A DNA stretch of 13,673 bases from an uncultured Mycoplasmatota bacterium (lineage in GTDB: Bacteria > Bacillota_I > Bacilli_A > RF39 > UBA660). The stretch spans positions 1 through 13,673 of the forward strand of contig CAMMYS010000008.1 in assembly GCA_946528555.1 (NCBI GenBank), read 5' to 3'. The position numbers were made by a program, and so were the translations under genes. How positions within the stretch are numbered: the first letter of the stretch is position 1; each line of letters begins with the position of its first letter. Shown here in pieces: positions 1 to 6,194 of the stretch. Below the pieces are notes generated by a model. The model saw nothing but the letters and a program-made list of their open reading frames with translations, had not been told where the DNA came from and searched no databases.

Positions 1-2
1 TA

Positions 3-164
3 GCACTATTAGGTAGCCCATATTTAACATGGGATTATGGTAATCCTGAATGGTCTGTTATTGGAACATTATGGCACTCATTTGAGTGGATATTTTTTAG
101 AATAGCACCATTATTAATTATTATAATTACAGTTATAATATTATTTATAAAAAGAGAAAAATAA
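3..164 (+). CDS. C-terminal fragment of an integral membrane protein
   Basis: This frame is open from the left edge to a TAA at 162-164, giving about 53 residues of a protein that begins outside the window. The visible part has a Trp/aromatic-rich segment (SPYLTWDYGNPEW) and then a very hydrophobic stretch (roughly residues 30-49 of the fragment, many Ile/Leu) ending in the basic tail IKREK. That is typical of a last membrane helix with a short cytoplasmic tail. I do not recognise the family. A good hairpin terminator follows within 35 bases, so this is the last gene of its transcript. Confidence 0.6.
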   Translation, partial: ALLGSPYLTWDYGNPEWSVIGTLWHSFEWIFFRIAPLLIIIITVIILFIKREK

Positions 165-197
165 AACGATTAGAATATTAAGATATTCACGTACATT

Positions 198-227
198 AAG
201 ATGAGAAAAAAATCTCATCTTTTTTTA
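198..227 (+). terminator. Rho-independent terminator after the partial membrane gene
   Basis: A nine-base-pair stem (AAGATGAGA at 198-206 with TCTCATCTT at 213-221) closes a six-A loop and runs into a T tract at 220-226. It separates the partial gene from the AbrB/acyltransferase operon. Confidence 0.85.
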
Positions 228-265
228 GTAATATTGCGATGCTTTATTTATATATAAAATAGGTA

Positions 266-271
266 TATAAT
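266..271 (+). promoter_or_regulatory. Candidate -10 box for the AbrB-acyltransferase operon
   Basis: A perfect TATAAT lies at 266-271. No good -35 is visible (TTTATT at 243-248 is the 17-bp-spaced hexamer and matches poorly). The predicted transcription start near 278 places the inverted repeat at 282-301 immediately inside the transcript, as expected for an operator. Confidence 0.5.
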
Positions 272-281
272 TAAGTATGAA

Positions 282-301
282 AAGTATAACTGGTTATACT
301 T
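282..301. promoter_or_regulatory. Perfect inverted repeat, candidate operator
   Basis: The half-sites AAGTATAAC (282-290) and GTTATACTT (293-301) are exact reverse complements separated by TG. The palindrome lies just downstream of the TATAAT box and ends right before the ribosome-binding site of the AbrB-like gene. No U tract follows, so it is not a terminator. Autoregulation by the encoded DNA-binding protein is the simplest idea, but an mRNA hairpin affecting translation is also possible. Confidence 0.5.
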
Positions 302-314
302 AAAGGAGAAAAAT

Positions 315-515
315 ATGAAAGATAAATTTGTAGGTATTGCTAAAGTTGGAGAAAAGGGACAAATAGTAATTCCTAAAGAAGCAAGAGATATGTTTGATAT
401 TAAACCCGGTGATTCAGTTGTTGTTTTATGTGATAAAAAGAAAGGTATGGCTATAATTAAGTCTGAAGTATTAGAAGATACTATGGATAAAATATTACCA
501 AATGAGGATAAATAG
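315..515 (+). CDS. AbrB/MazE/SpoVT-family DNA-binding protein
   Basis: This 66-residue protein consists of one swapped-hairpin AbrB domain. The signature is the run around residues 10-40: KVGEKGQIVIPKEARD, then a hydrophobic-Asp-Ile-Lys-Pro-Gly-Asp segment, and an acidic/basic tail. Proteins of this size and type (SpoVT/AbrB N-terminal domain, MazE-like antitoxins) bind DNA as dimers and act as regulators. Start choice: ATG at 315 follows AAGGAG at 303-308. Its stop is two bases before the ATG of the acyltransferase, so the two genes are co-transcribed and probably translationally coupled. A MazE antitoxin role is unlikely because the partner is a ten-TM-type enzyme, not a small toxin. Likely role (inferred): autoregulator of this operon through the upstream palindrome. 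Confidence 0.88.
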   Translation: MKDKFVGIAKVGEKGQIVIPKEARDMFDIKPGDSVVVLCDKKKGMAIIKSEVLEDTMDKILPNEDK

Positions 516-517
516 TT

Positions 518-1606
518 ATGAATAAAAGAAAGAATTATTTAGATAACATAAGATGGATTACTTTATGCGTTGTAATTTTATATCATGTATTTTATATTTT
601 TAATTCAAGTGGTGTAATTTCAAATATTGGTGTTAAAGGAATTAAAGAACTTGATACTATATGTGTTTTTACATATCCATGGATTATGTGTTTATTATTT
701 GTAGTATCAGGTGTTTCTACTAAGTATTCTTTAAAAAATAAAAGCAATAAAGAATTTATTAAGGATAGAGCAAAGAGAATATTAGTTCCAAGCATTGTAG
801 GTATATTTGTATATGGTTGGATAAGTGGTTGGACAACAAATTATTATGCTGATATATTTGCTGGTAATGCAAATATGGTTCCATCTGTAATTAAATATAT
901 TATTTTTTCTTTAATAGGAATTGGTCCATTATGGTATGCTCATGTTTTATTTGTAGCGTCTTTATTAATAGTTTTAATTAGAAAAATTGATAATAAAAAT
1001 GTTTTAGATGATCTTTTTAGTAAAATTAATTTACCAATTCTATTTTTATTATTTTTATTAGTTTGGGGTTCTTCATTTATATTAAATACACCAGTTATTA
1101 CAGTATATAGATGGGGAATATATTTGTTGATGTTTATATTAGGTTATTATATATTTTCAAGCGATAAGATTATTAAAAAATTAGAAAGTGTTTCAATACT
1201 ATTAGGAATAACATCATTAATTGTTGGAATTATATTTACAATAGTAAACTATGGCACTAACTTTGGATCTAATGAATTTTTAACTAACATATTTACAAAT
1301 ATTTATATATGGTTAGTAATTTTGTCAGCATTTGGTCTTGGTAAAAAATACTTAGATTTTGAAAATAAATTCACTAACTATATGAATAAGAATAATTTTA
1401 GTTTTTATGTACTTCATTATTCAATACAAATTGTTATAGCATTTATCCTTGTTGAATATATTAAACTTAATAATTTTATATTTAATTATATAATTTTAAT
1501 TATAGGAACAATAATTTTATTACCTTTAATAACTGAAATTTTAAAAAGAATTCCAATTGTAAATAGATTATTACTGGGTATAGTAAATCAACAGAAGAGT
1601 TTGTAA
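518..1606 (+). CDS. Acyltransferase family 3 membrane protein
   Basis: This 362-residue polytopic membrane protein has about ten hydrophobic segments. The N-terminus carries the acyltransferase-3 signature: DNIRW at 9-13 followed by the conserved His in the first helix (LYHVF, H23), then a basic cytoplasmic loop (DRAKRILVPS) and PLWYAHVLF. Members of this family (OafA/WecH-like) move acetyl or other acyl groups onto sugars or lipids of the envelope; the substrate here cannot be told from sequence. Two bases separate it from the AbrB-like gene, whose last codons contain the GAGGA ribosome-binding site (504-508). A hairpin terminator follows within about 15 bases. Length is normal for the family and I see no break. 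Confidence 0.85.
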   Translation: MNKRKNYLDNIRWITLCVVILYHVFYIFNSSGVISNIGVKGIKELDTICVFTYPWIMCLLFVVSGVSTKYSLKNKSNKEFIKDRAKRILVPSIVGIFVYGWISGWTTNYYADIFAGNANMVPSVIKYIIFSLIGIGPLWYAHVLFVASLLIVLIRKIDNKNVLDDLFSKINLPILFLLFLLVWGSSFILNTPVITVYRWGIYLLMFILGYYIFSSDKIIKKLESVSILLGITSLIVGIIFTIVNYGTNFGSNEFLTNIFTNIYIWLVILSAFGLGKKYLDFENKFTNYMNKNNFSFYVLHYSIQIVIAFILVEYIKLNNFIFNYIILIIGTIILLPLITEILKRIPIVNRLLLGIVNQQKSL

Positions 1607-1619
1607 GCTTAAGATATAT

Positions 1620-1644
1620 AGAACGGATGAGAATTCGTTCTTTT
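1620..1644 (+). terminator. Hairpin terminator with GAGA tetraloop
   Basis: The arms 1620-1628 (AGAACGGAT) and 1633-1641 (ATTCGTTCT) pair over nine positions with one G-T wobble around a GAGA (GNRA-type) loop, followed by a short T run. It ends the AbrB-acyltransferase operon and lies directly against the next promoter. Confidence 0.7.
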
Positions 1645-1645
1645 A

Positions 1646-1654
1646 TGTTATAAT
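1646..1654 (+). promoter_or_regulatory. Extended -10 promoter of csaA
   Basis: TGT followed by TATAAT (1649-1654) forms an extended -10 element. There is no credible -35; that position falls in the preceding terminator. The Shine-Dalgarno AGGAG begins at 1663, only eight bases beyond the -10 box. Confidence 0.6.
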
Positions 1655-1675
1655 TTAATTATAGGAGTTGATATA

Positions 1676-2005
1676 ATGGCAACATTTGAAGATTTTATAA
1701 AATTAGATATTAGAGTTGGAACAATAGTAGAAGCAAAAGTCTTTGAAAAAGCAAAAAGACCTGCATATCAATTAAAAGTTGATTTAGGTAGTGAAATAGG
1801 AATTAAAAAATCTTCTGCACAAATAACAGAAGTATATAAACCTGAAGATTTAATTGGTAAGCAAGTATTAGCTGTAGTAAATTTTCCGCCAAGACAAATT
1901 GCTGATTTCATGTCAGAAATATTGGTATTAGGAACATATAGTAAAGGTGGGGTTGTTTTAATTACTCCAGATAAAAAAGTATCTAATGGTGATAAATTAG
2001 GATAA
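1676..2005 (+). CDS. csaA: CsaA-like tRNA-binding domain protein
   Basis: This 109-residue protein is a single OB-fold tRNA-binding (EMAP-II/Trbp111-like) domain and matches the size of CsaA (about 110 residues). Visible family marks are KLDIRVGTIVEAK near residues 9-21, the central KKSSAQITE (42-50) and the C-terminal block VVNFPPRQIADFMSE (67-81). CsaA was described as a secretion-related chaperone in Bacillus, and the domain binds tRNA or peptides as a dimer; the real substrate in this organism is not shown by the sequence. ATG at 1676 is preceded by AGGAG at 1663-1667. It is a monocistronic unit between two terminators. Confidence 0.9.
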   Translation: MATFEDFIKLDIRVGTIVEAKVFEKAKRPAYQLKVDLGSEIGIKKSSAQITEVYKPEDLIGKQVLAVVNFPPRQIADFMSEILVLGTYSKGGVVLITPDKKVSNGDKLG

Positions 2006-2037
2006 CAACTTCTTAATAATAAAATGTTAATAAGTGT

Positions 2038-2061
2038 AAAGCAGAGTTTAAATCTGCTTTT
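2038..2061 (+). terminator. Rho-independent terminator after csaA
   Basis: The arms AAAGCAGA (2038-2045) and TCTGCTTT (2053-2060) pair perfectly around a seven-base loop and end in a T run. Another promoter starts six bases later. Confidence 0.75.
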
Positions 2062-2065
2062 CATA

Positions 2066-2074
2066 TGCTATAAT
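2066..2074 (+). promoter_or_regulatory. Extended -10 promoter of the NUDIX operon
   Basis: TGC plus TATAAT (2069-2074) is an extended -10 with no convincing -35. AGGAGG starts at 2083, eight bases downstream, so the leader should be about a dozen bases. Confidence 0.6.
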
Positions 2075-2093
2075 AATAGTGTAGGAGGTCTTT

Positions 2094-2555
2094 ATGAAAG
2101 AATTATTTAAAGGTGCTGTGCACATGATTATTATGCAAGATGATAAAATACTATTGCAAAAAAGAAAGGGTTCTAAATTATGGCCAGGTTATTATGCTTT
2201 ACCAGCAGGTCACATAGACTCAGGGGAAAATCAATTTGATGCTTTAGTTAGAGAAGCTAGAGAAGAACTTGGTATTGAATTAGAATTAGATAAGATCATT
2301 AACAGTTATGTTGTATTAAGAAGAAATTATTTTGAAATTGATGGTAAAAAATTAGAACCATATATAGATTATTATTTTGAATTTAATGAGTATAAAGGTA
2401 CTCCTAAAATAATGGAAGAAGATAAATGTGATGAATTAATATGGGCTGATATAAATGATTTACCAGAACCATTTATCAATTATGAAGGAGCATTTTTAGA
2501 AGATAGAACTATTAAAACTTATGATTGTAAAACTGATGGAGCTTATAAAAAATAA
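2094..2555 (+). CDS. NUDIX hydrolase
   Basis: This 153-residue NUDIX protein hydrolyses a nucleoside diphosphate linked to another moiety; the exact substrate is unknown. The full Nudix box GX5EX7REUXEEXGU is present at residues 39-61 (GHIDSGE ... REAREELGI), including the REXXEE metal ligands. The segment before it, LWPGYYALPAGH, is typical of MutT-like housecleaning or NUDIX 18/28-type proteins. ATG at 2094 follows AGGAGG at 2083-2088. Eighteen bases separate its stop from the YunG-like gene, which has its own AGGAGGG, so they form one operon ending at the terminator near 3219. Confidence 0.9.
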   Translation: MKELFKGAVHMIIMQDDKILLQKRKGSKLWPGYYALPAGHIDSGENQFDALVREAREELGIELELDKIINSYVVLRRNYFEIDGKKLEPYIDYYFEFNEYKGTPKIMEEDKCDELIWADINDLPEPFINYEGAFLEDRTIKTYDCKTDGAYKK

Positions 2556-2573
2556 TCTATATTAGGAGGGTTT

Positions 2574-3234
2574 ATGGAAATTAATGAATTAAAAGAATTA
2601 TTATCAAAATCATGGACTAAAGAAACTTGTTCACCAGGATTAAGAAATGAATGGAATGAAACAAATCCATCTTTAGGACAATGTGCAATTACAGCACTAA
2701 TCATAAATGACTTTTTTGGTGGTAAAATAATGAGATGTATGGCATCAACAGGAAGTCATTATTATAATTTGATTGATGGAAATATTATTGATTTTACAGT
2801 AGAACAATTTTTAGGTGAAATACCTGGTTATGAAGAGGGGCAAGAAAGAACAAGAGAATATTTATTAGGAAATGAAGATACTAAAAAAAGATATGAAAAA
2901 TTAATGTATAATTTAAAGGAATCTATAAGAATGGCTCAAGGGAAACAATTTAAACTAATAAATCCAGAAGGAAAAGAGTATTTAAGTAATACTCCCAGGA
3001 ACACTAGGAGGCCATAAAAAACTTAAAATATATGGAAAATTAGATTGCCCTTCAGCATTAAAATGGATTAAAAAAGGACAATATATTAAATATAGAGTGT
3101 TTTTTAAAGATGAAAAAGCTGCCATAGAAGCAGGATATAGACCTTGTGCTATATGTATGCCTGATGAATATAAAGAATGGAAAAATAATCAAGATTCCAT
3201 GAAATTAGTACATAAAAGATCTTATTTTGAATAA
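2574..3234 (+). pseudogene. YunG-type protein fused to an Ada-like metal-binding domain, with a +1 frame break
   Basis: The first frame (2574-3017, 147 codons) is a YunG-family domain: WTKETCSPGLR (14-24), NPSLGQCAITAL (31-42), GSHYYNL (60-66) and IIDFTVEQF (71-79). C37, H62 and D73 look like a papain/transglutaminase-type triad (inference). From about residue 123 an Ada-type Zn-binding module starts in the same frame (FKLINPEGKEYLSNTP) but then runs into RNTRRP-stop. Shifting +1 at 2994-2997 (CCC AGG) restores PGTLGGHKKLKIYG, LDCPSALKWI, YRVFF and AGYRPCAICMP, ending at TAA 3232-3234. The second frame has a stop at 2983 and no usable start before the domain. The terminator overlaps the 3234 stop, which suggests this is the original gene end. 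Either a one-base insertion inactivated the tail, or the ribosome shifts at CCC-AGG; a sequencing error is the third option. AGGAGGG precedes ATG 2574. Confidence 0.75.
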
Positions 3235-3243
3235 GATTTTTTT
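3214..3243 (+). terminator. Terminator overlapping the stop of the shifted YunG-Ada frame
   Basis: ATCTTATT (3219-3226) and AATAAGAT (3230-3237) form a perfect eight-base-pair stem with a TTG loop, followed by seven T (3237-3243). An A-rich stretch upstream can extend the stem. The stop codon TAA at 3232-3234 lies in the 3' arm. Confidence 0.8.
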
Positions 3244-3252
3244 ATTTAAAGT

Positions 3253-3281
3253 TTGAATTATTAATAACATTATTATATGAT
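3253..3281 (+). promoter_or_regulatory. Candidate sigma-A promoter of the first glycosyltransferase
   Basis: TTGAAT (3253-3258) and TATGAT (3276-3281) are separated by exactly 17 bases. The predicted start is near 3288, upstream of the small ORF at 3313 and of the glycosyltransferase. It is one of the few places in the window with both a -35 and a -10. Confidence 0.55.
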
Positions 3282-3312
3282 ATTAATATAAGATTATATA
3301 AGGTGTTTTAGT

Positions 3313-3387
3313 ATGGAAAGTTTTAACATAAACAGCGAAAATAAGCCTTTATATGATATAGATGGTATATTTAATAATAAAAAATAA
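3313..3387 (+). CDS. Possible 24-residue leader peptide or small protein
   Basis: ATG at 3313 is preceded by AGGTG at 3301-3305, seven bases away, and opens a 24-codon frame (MESFNINSENKPLYDIDGIF then NNKK). Its TAA stop (3385-3387) shares two bases with the AAGGAG ribosome-binding site of the glycosyltransferase, a layout typical of translational coupling. I do not recognise the peptide. It has no signal sequence or membrane segment. It may be a real small protein, a coupling leader, or the remnant of an older gene. Confidence 0.45.
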   Translation: MESFNINSENKPLYDIDGIFNNKK

Positions 3388-3397
3388 GGAGAAAAAT

Positions 3398-4399
3398 ATG
3401 AAATATATATCTTTTTTAGTGCCATGTTATAATTCACAAGATTACATGGAAAAATGTATAGAATCATTATTAATAGGAAAAGATGATGTTGAAATAATAA
3501 TTGTAGATGATGGATCTAAGGATAATACAGGAAAAATAGCTGATAGATATGCTAAAAAATATCCTAAAATTATTAAGGTAGTTCATCAAGAAAATGGTGG
3601 ACATGGAGAAGGTATTAATACTGGATTAAGAGTAGCTACAGGAAAATATTTTAAAGTTCTTGATAGTGATGACTGGGTAGATGAAAAAGCATATAAAACA
3701 CTATTAAAAAAGATTAAAAATATAGATTCAGATTTAATAGTAATGAATTATGTATATACATATACAGATGGTAGAAAGAATCAAGTAATTAATTTTAGTA
3801 ATGTATTTAAAAATGATCAAGAGATGACTTGGGATGAAACTGGAAAATTTAAAACCACACAATATTTATCTCTACATTCTCTTATGTATAAAAAGAGTGT
3901 ATTAGATAAAACTAATATTAAACTTCCTAAGCATTGTTTTTATGAAGATAATCTATTTATCTATTTACCACTAAAAAATACAAAAACTGTATATTATTTA
4001 AATCTTGATTTTTATCAATACTATATTGGTAGAGCAGATCAATCAGTAAATGAAGAAATGTTAATTAAAAGAAGTTCTCATCAAGTATTAGTTACTAAAC
4101 TTGCATGTAATGCATATGATCTAGATACTATTAAAAATAAGAAGCTTAGAAAAATAATGTATAGAGAATGTGTTTTCTTAATGTCAGTAGGTGTATTATT
4201 TTCTAGATTAATGATGAGTGATGAGGGAGAAAAACAATTTAAAGAATTATGGGCAAGTATTAAAAAAGAAAATCCAAAATTATATAAAAAAATGAGACAT
4301 TTTACTTTGGCATCACTAGCAAGTCTTCCAGGAAAATTTGGTAGAGCTGTATGTGTTAATGTATATAAGTTTGCTCATCACTTGGTTAAATTTAATTAG
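3398..4399 (+). CDS. Family 2 (GT-A) glycosyltransferase
   Basis: This 333-residue enzyme transfers a sugar from a nucleotide-sugar donor to an envelope glycan or lipid; donor and acceptor are not readable from sequence. The GT2 N-terminal fold is clear: SFLVPCYNSQDYMEKCIESL (5-24), IIIVDDGSKDNT (33-44), HQENGGHGEGINTGL (63-77) and the metal-binding DXD motif VLDSDDW (87-93). The C-terminal part is helical, basic, and lacks an obvious membrane helix, so it is probably cytoplasmic or peripherally attached. Start choice: an in-frame ATG exists at 3362, but it overlaps the small ORF and has no ribosome-binding site, whereas ATG 3398 follows AAGGAG (3386-3391) and starts exactly at the GT2 domain. 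It is a different sequence type from the glycosyltransferase at 8524. Confidence 0.88.
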   Translation: MKYISFLVPCYNSQDYMEKCIESLLIGKDDVEIIIVDDGSKDNTGKIADRYAKKYPKIIKVVHQENGGHGEGINTGLRVATGKYFKVLDSDDWVDEKAYKTLLKKIKNIDSDLIVMNYVYTYTDGRKNQVINFSNVFKNDQEMTWDETGKFKTTQYLSLHSLMYKKSVLDKTNIKLPKHCFYEDNLFIYLPLKNTKTVYYLNLDFYQYYIGRADQSVNEEMLIKRSSHQVLVTKLACNAYDLDTIKNKKLRKIMYRECVFLMSVGVLFSRLMMSDEGEKQFKELWASIKKENPKLYKKMRHFTLASLASLPGKFGRAVCVNVYKFAHHLVKFN

Positions 4400-4417
4400 T
4401 ATATTTAATAATCGATA

Positions 4418-4426
4418 TGGTATAAT
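4418..4426 (+). promoter_or_regulatory. Extended -10 promoter of the LysM gene
   Basis: TGG plus TATAAT (4421-4426), with no matching -35, lies eight bases before the GGTGA Shine-Dalgarno at 4435-4439. A start near 4433 means a GTG at 4436 would be at the very 5' end, supporting ATG 4445. Confidence 0.6.
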
Positions 4427-4444
4427 AAAGTTGAGGTGAAGGAA

Positions 4445-5263
4445 ATGAACGAAACAACTAAAAAAGTATTATCAGTTGCAGTAGCTGGCACAGTAATGGC
4501 TGGCGTTCCAGTAACAGCATATGCAGCAGATAATAATGCTCAAGAAGCAACAGTTATCGAAGAAACAGCCACACAAAACTATATTGTAAAAGAAGGAGAT
4601 ACATTAGGTAAAATAGCAGAATTGTTTTATGGAAATCCTGATTATTATTTAGCATTAGCAAATTATAATCATATTAAAAATCCAGCATTGATTTTTCCAG
4701 GACAAATTATAACTATACCACAAACATTATCATTACAAGGTGGTTTATATTATGATTATAACTGCAATGAAATTATCATTACAGGAGTACAAGAACCAGT
4801 TCAACAAGAAGCTCAAGCTGTACAAATATATGATGGATCTGAAGATCAATATTATACAGTTAAAGATGGCGATACAATGTATTGCATAGTATCTAAATTT
4901 TATCAATCTAAAAAACAAGAAGATGTTGATAAATTAACAACTTACAATTGGTATTTTAATGATAAATTTACAGATCCAAATAAAATATATAGAGGTCAAG
5001 TATTACGTATACCTCCATATGCTGAATTACAAAAAGTACAACAACAAGATTATACACAACAATATAATGAAATGGGATGGAGATTAGCTCATCCAAATGG
5101 ATGCAAACCATGTCAACCATGTGTTCCAGTTAATCCATGTAACGGATGGGATCCAAACTTACCAATTATTTGGCCAAGTTGTCCTCCAGCACCATGTATG
5201 CCAATGCCACCATGTCCTCCTTGTCCAGAACAACCAGGACCATGCATGACATTACATCCATAA
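4445..5263 (+). CDS. Exported double-LysM protein with Cys/Pro-rich tail
   Basis: This 272-residue protein has a Sec-type signal peptide (basic MNETTKK, hydrophobic core, likely cleavage after AYA near residue 27). Two LysM peptidoglycan-binding domains follow: about residues 45-92 (YIVKEGDTLGKIAELFYG ... FPGQIITIP) and 136-190 (YTVKDGDTMYCIVSKFY ... YRGQVLRIP). The last 55 residues are unusual: nine Cys and many Pro in repeats such as CKPCQPC, APCMPMPPC and PPCPEQPGPC. LysM domains hold the protein on the cell wall; the tail could form disulfides, bind metal or crosslink like a spore-coat or matrix protein (inference). Start: GTG at 4436 is open in frame but lies inside the ribosome-binding region; GGTGA at 4435-4439 is correctly spaced for ATG 4445. 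No catalytic domain is seen. Confidence 0.85.
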   Translation: MNETTKKVLSVAVAGTVMAGVPVTAYAADNNAQEATVIEETATQNYIVKEGDTLGKIAELFYGNPDYYLALANYNHIKNPALIFPGQIITIPQTLSLQGGLYYDYNCNEIIITGVQEPVQQEAQAVQIYDGSEDQYYTVKDGDTMYCIVSKFYQSKKQEDVDKLTTYNWYFNDKFTDPNKIYRGQVLRIPPYAELQKVQQQDYTQQYNEMGWRLAHPNGCKPCQPCVPVNPCNGWDPNLPIIWPSCPPAPCMPMPPCPPCPEQPGPCMTLHP

Positions 5264-5265
5264 TA

Positions 5266-5293
5266 AAAAAGAGAATTAATTAATTCTCTTTTT
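5266..5293. terminator. Bidirectional terminator between converging genes
   Basis: AAAAAGAGAATTAA (5266-5279) and TTAATTCTCTTTTT (5280-5293) are perfect complements. The A run on the left and T run on the right make it work in both directions. It also contains the stop codon of the minus-strand gene (5276-5278). Confidence 0.85.
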
Positions 5294-6034
5294 ATTTTGT
5301 AATTTTAATTCATTTTTCTTATAAAATGCATTTAATAAAGTTGATAAATCATTATTATTTTTATGCAATTTTTGTTTTAAAATAATAGTCATTATATTTC
5401 TAATACCAAGAGGTAAAGATTCTATTTCATCATATGTAATCATATTATTTGAAAATAAAGATAAATAATAATTAGCATATATAATTTCACTTTCTAAACC
5501 ATTATTATTAGATTTTTTAATTTTACCACTTAATAATCTTGAACAATTACTTAAAGTATCTTGTATTGTTTTTAATTTTTCTTCATCAAATTTTAATGTT
5601 TTATTATATGTATCAATAAATTCGTTAGCAAATTTTTTATTTGCTCTTAATTGTACTAATAAATAAAATGTTACACTTAATAAAGCAGCTATTATCGAAT
5701 TAATTTGTTGAACTATATTATAAGTTATAAATCCAATGGAAGTAGTAAGTGCAAAGCCACTTTTTAGTAATAATCTTCCTACTATATATGTATAACTACT
5801 TGCTTCAATAGCATATAAATGATTAAAAGCTTCTGTTGTTTCTAAAAATATTTGAATTAAAGCTCTAGTTTTAACAACTAGTTTTTCTATGTCTTGAGAA
5901 GAATTAACATCTAAATCAACAATTTCTCCGAATAATTCAAAACTATCTTTTTCTAGATCATCTAGCATTTTAAATAAAGCTTGTTCTCTATCATCAAGTG
6001 GATCTAGACTTTTACTATATTCAGCTATATTCAT
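5276..6034 (-). CDS. Unknown two-TM, mostly helical protein
   Basis: This 252-residue protein matches no family I recognise. The N-terminal third is acidic and helical (residues 11-75, many Asp/Glu/Leu, for example DDLEKDSFELFGEIVDLDV). Two hydrophobic segments at about 92-108 and 112-130 form a likely helical hairpin in the membrane with a very short turn. A basic, Asn/Lys-rich helical C-terminal half (131-252) follows. There is no signal peptide, so both ends are probably cytoplasmic. ATG at 6034 is preceded by a strong GAGGAGG ribosome-binding site. The gene stands alone, divergent from the SDR gene and convergent with the LysM gene. Confidence 0.75.
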   Translation of the reverse strand: MNIAEYSKSLDPLDDREQALFKMLDDLEKDSFELFGEIVDLDVNSSQDIEKLVVKTRALIQIFLETTEAFNHLYAIEASSYTYIVGRLLLKSGFALTTSIGFITYNIVQQINSIIAALLSVTFYLLVQLRANKKFANEFIDTYNKTLKFDEEKLKTIQDTLSNCSRLLSGKIKKSNNNGLESEIIYANYYLSLFSNNMITYDEIESLPLGIRNIMTIILKQKLHKNNNDLSTLLNAFYKKNELKLQNKKRIN

Positions 6035-6059
6035 ATTAACCTCCTCACACAGATAAGAT

Positions 6060-6068
6060 ATTTTAACA
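6060..6068 (-). promoter_or_regulatory. Candidate extended -10 for the two-TM gene
   Basis: Read on the minus strand, TGT plus TAAAAT lies about 26 bases before the start codon, just upstream of the GAGGAGG site. There is no clear -35. It is a weaker match than the plus-strand examples. Confidence 0.4.
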
Positions 6069-6169
6069 CTATTTTACAACAATTGCTATTAAAAATAAAT
6101 AATATACATAATAATATATAATTATGTATAAAAAATATAACATTTATACAAAAAATATATGTAAAATTA

Positions 6170-6178
6170 TGGTATACT
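6170..6178 (+). promoter_or_regulatory. Extended -10 promoter of the SDR operon
   Basis: TGG plus TATACT (6173-6178), six bases before GGTGA (6185-6189). The predicted transcription start is at about 6185, so the in-frame ATG at 6183 would lie upstream of or at the 5' end. Confidence 0.6.
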
Positions 6179-6194
6179 AATCATGGTGATTGTT

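Noticed and set aside
315..515. MazE-type antitoxin of a toxin-antitoxin pair
   Set aside because: The partner gene is a large membrane acyltransferase, not a small toxin such as MazF or a PIN protein.
592..795. Minus-strand open frame inside the acyltransferase gene
   Set aside because: Antisense to a clear membrane enzyme, with no start signals or recognisable motif.
3362..3397. ATG at 3362 as start of the first glycosyltransferase
   Set aside because: No ribosome-binding site, it overlaps another small frame, and the extra 12 residues do not belong to the GT2 fold. AAGGAG fits ATG 3398.
4436..4444. GTG start at 4436 for the LysM protein
   Set aside because: It overlaps the GGTGA ribosome-binding site and the predicted transcript 5' end. 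ATG 4445 has correct spacing.
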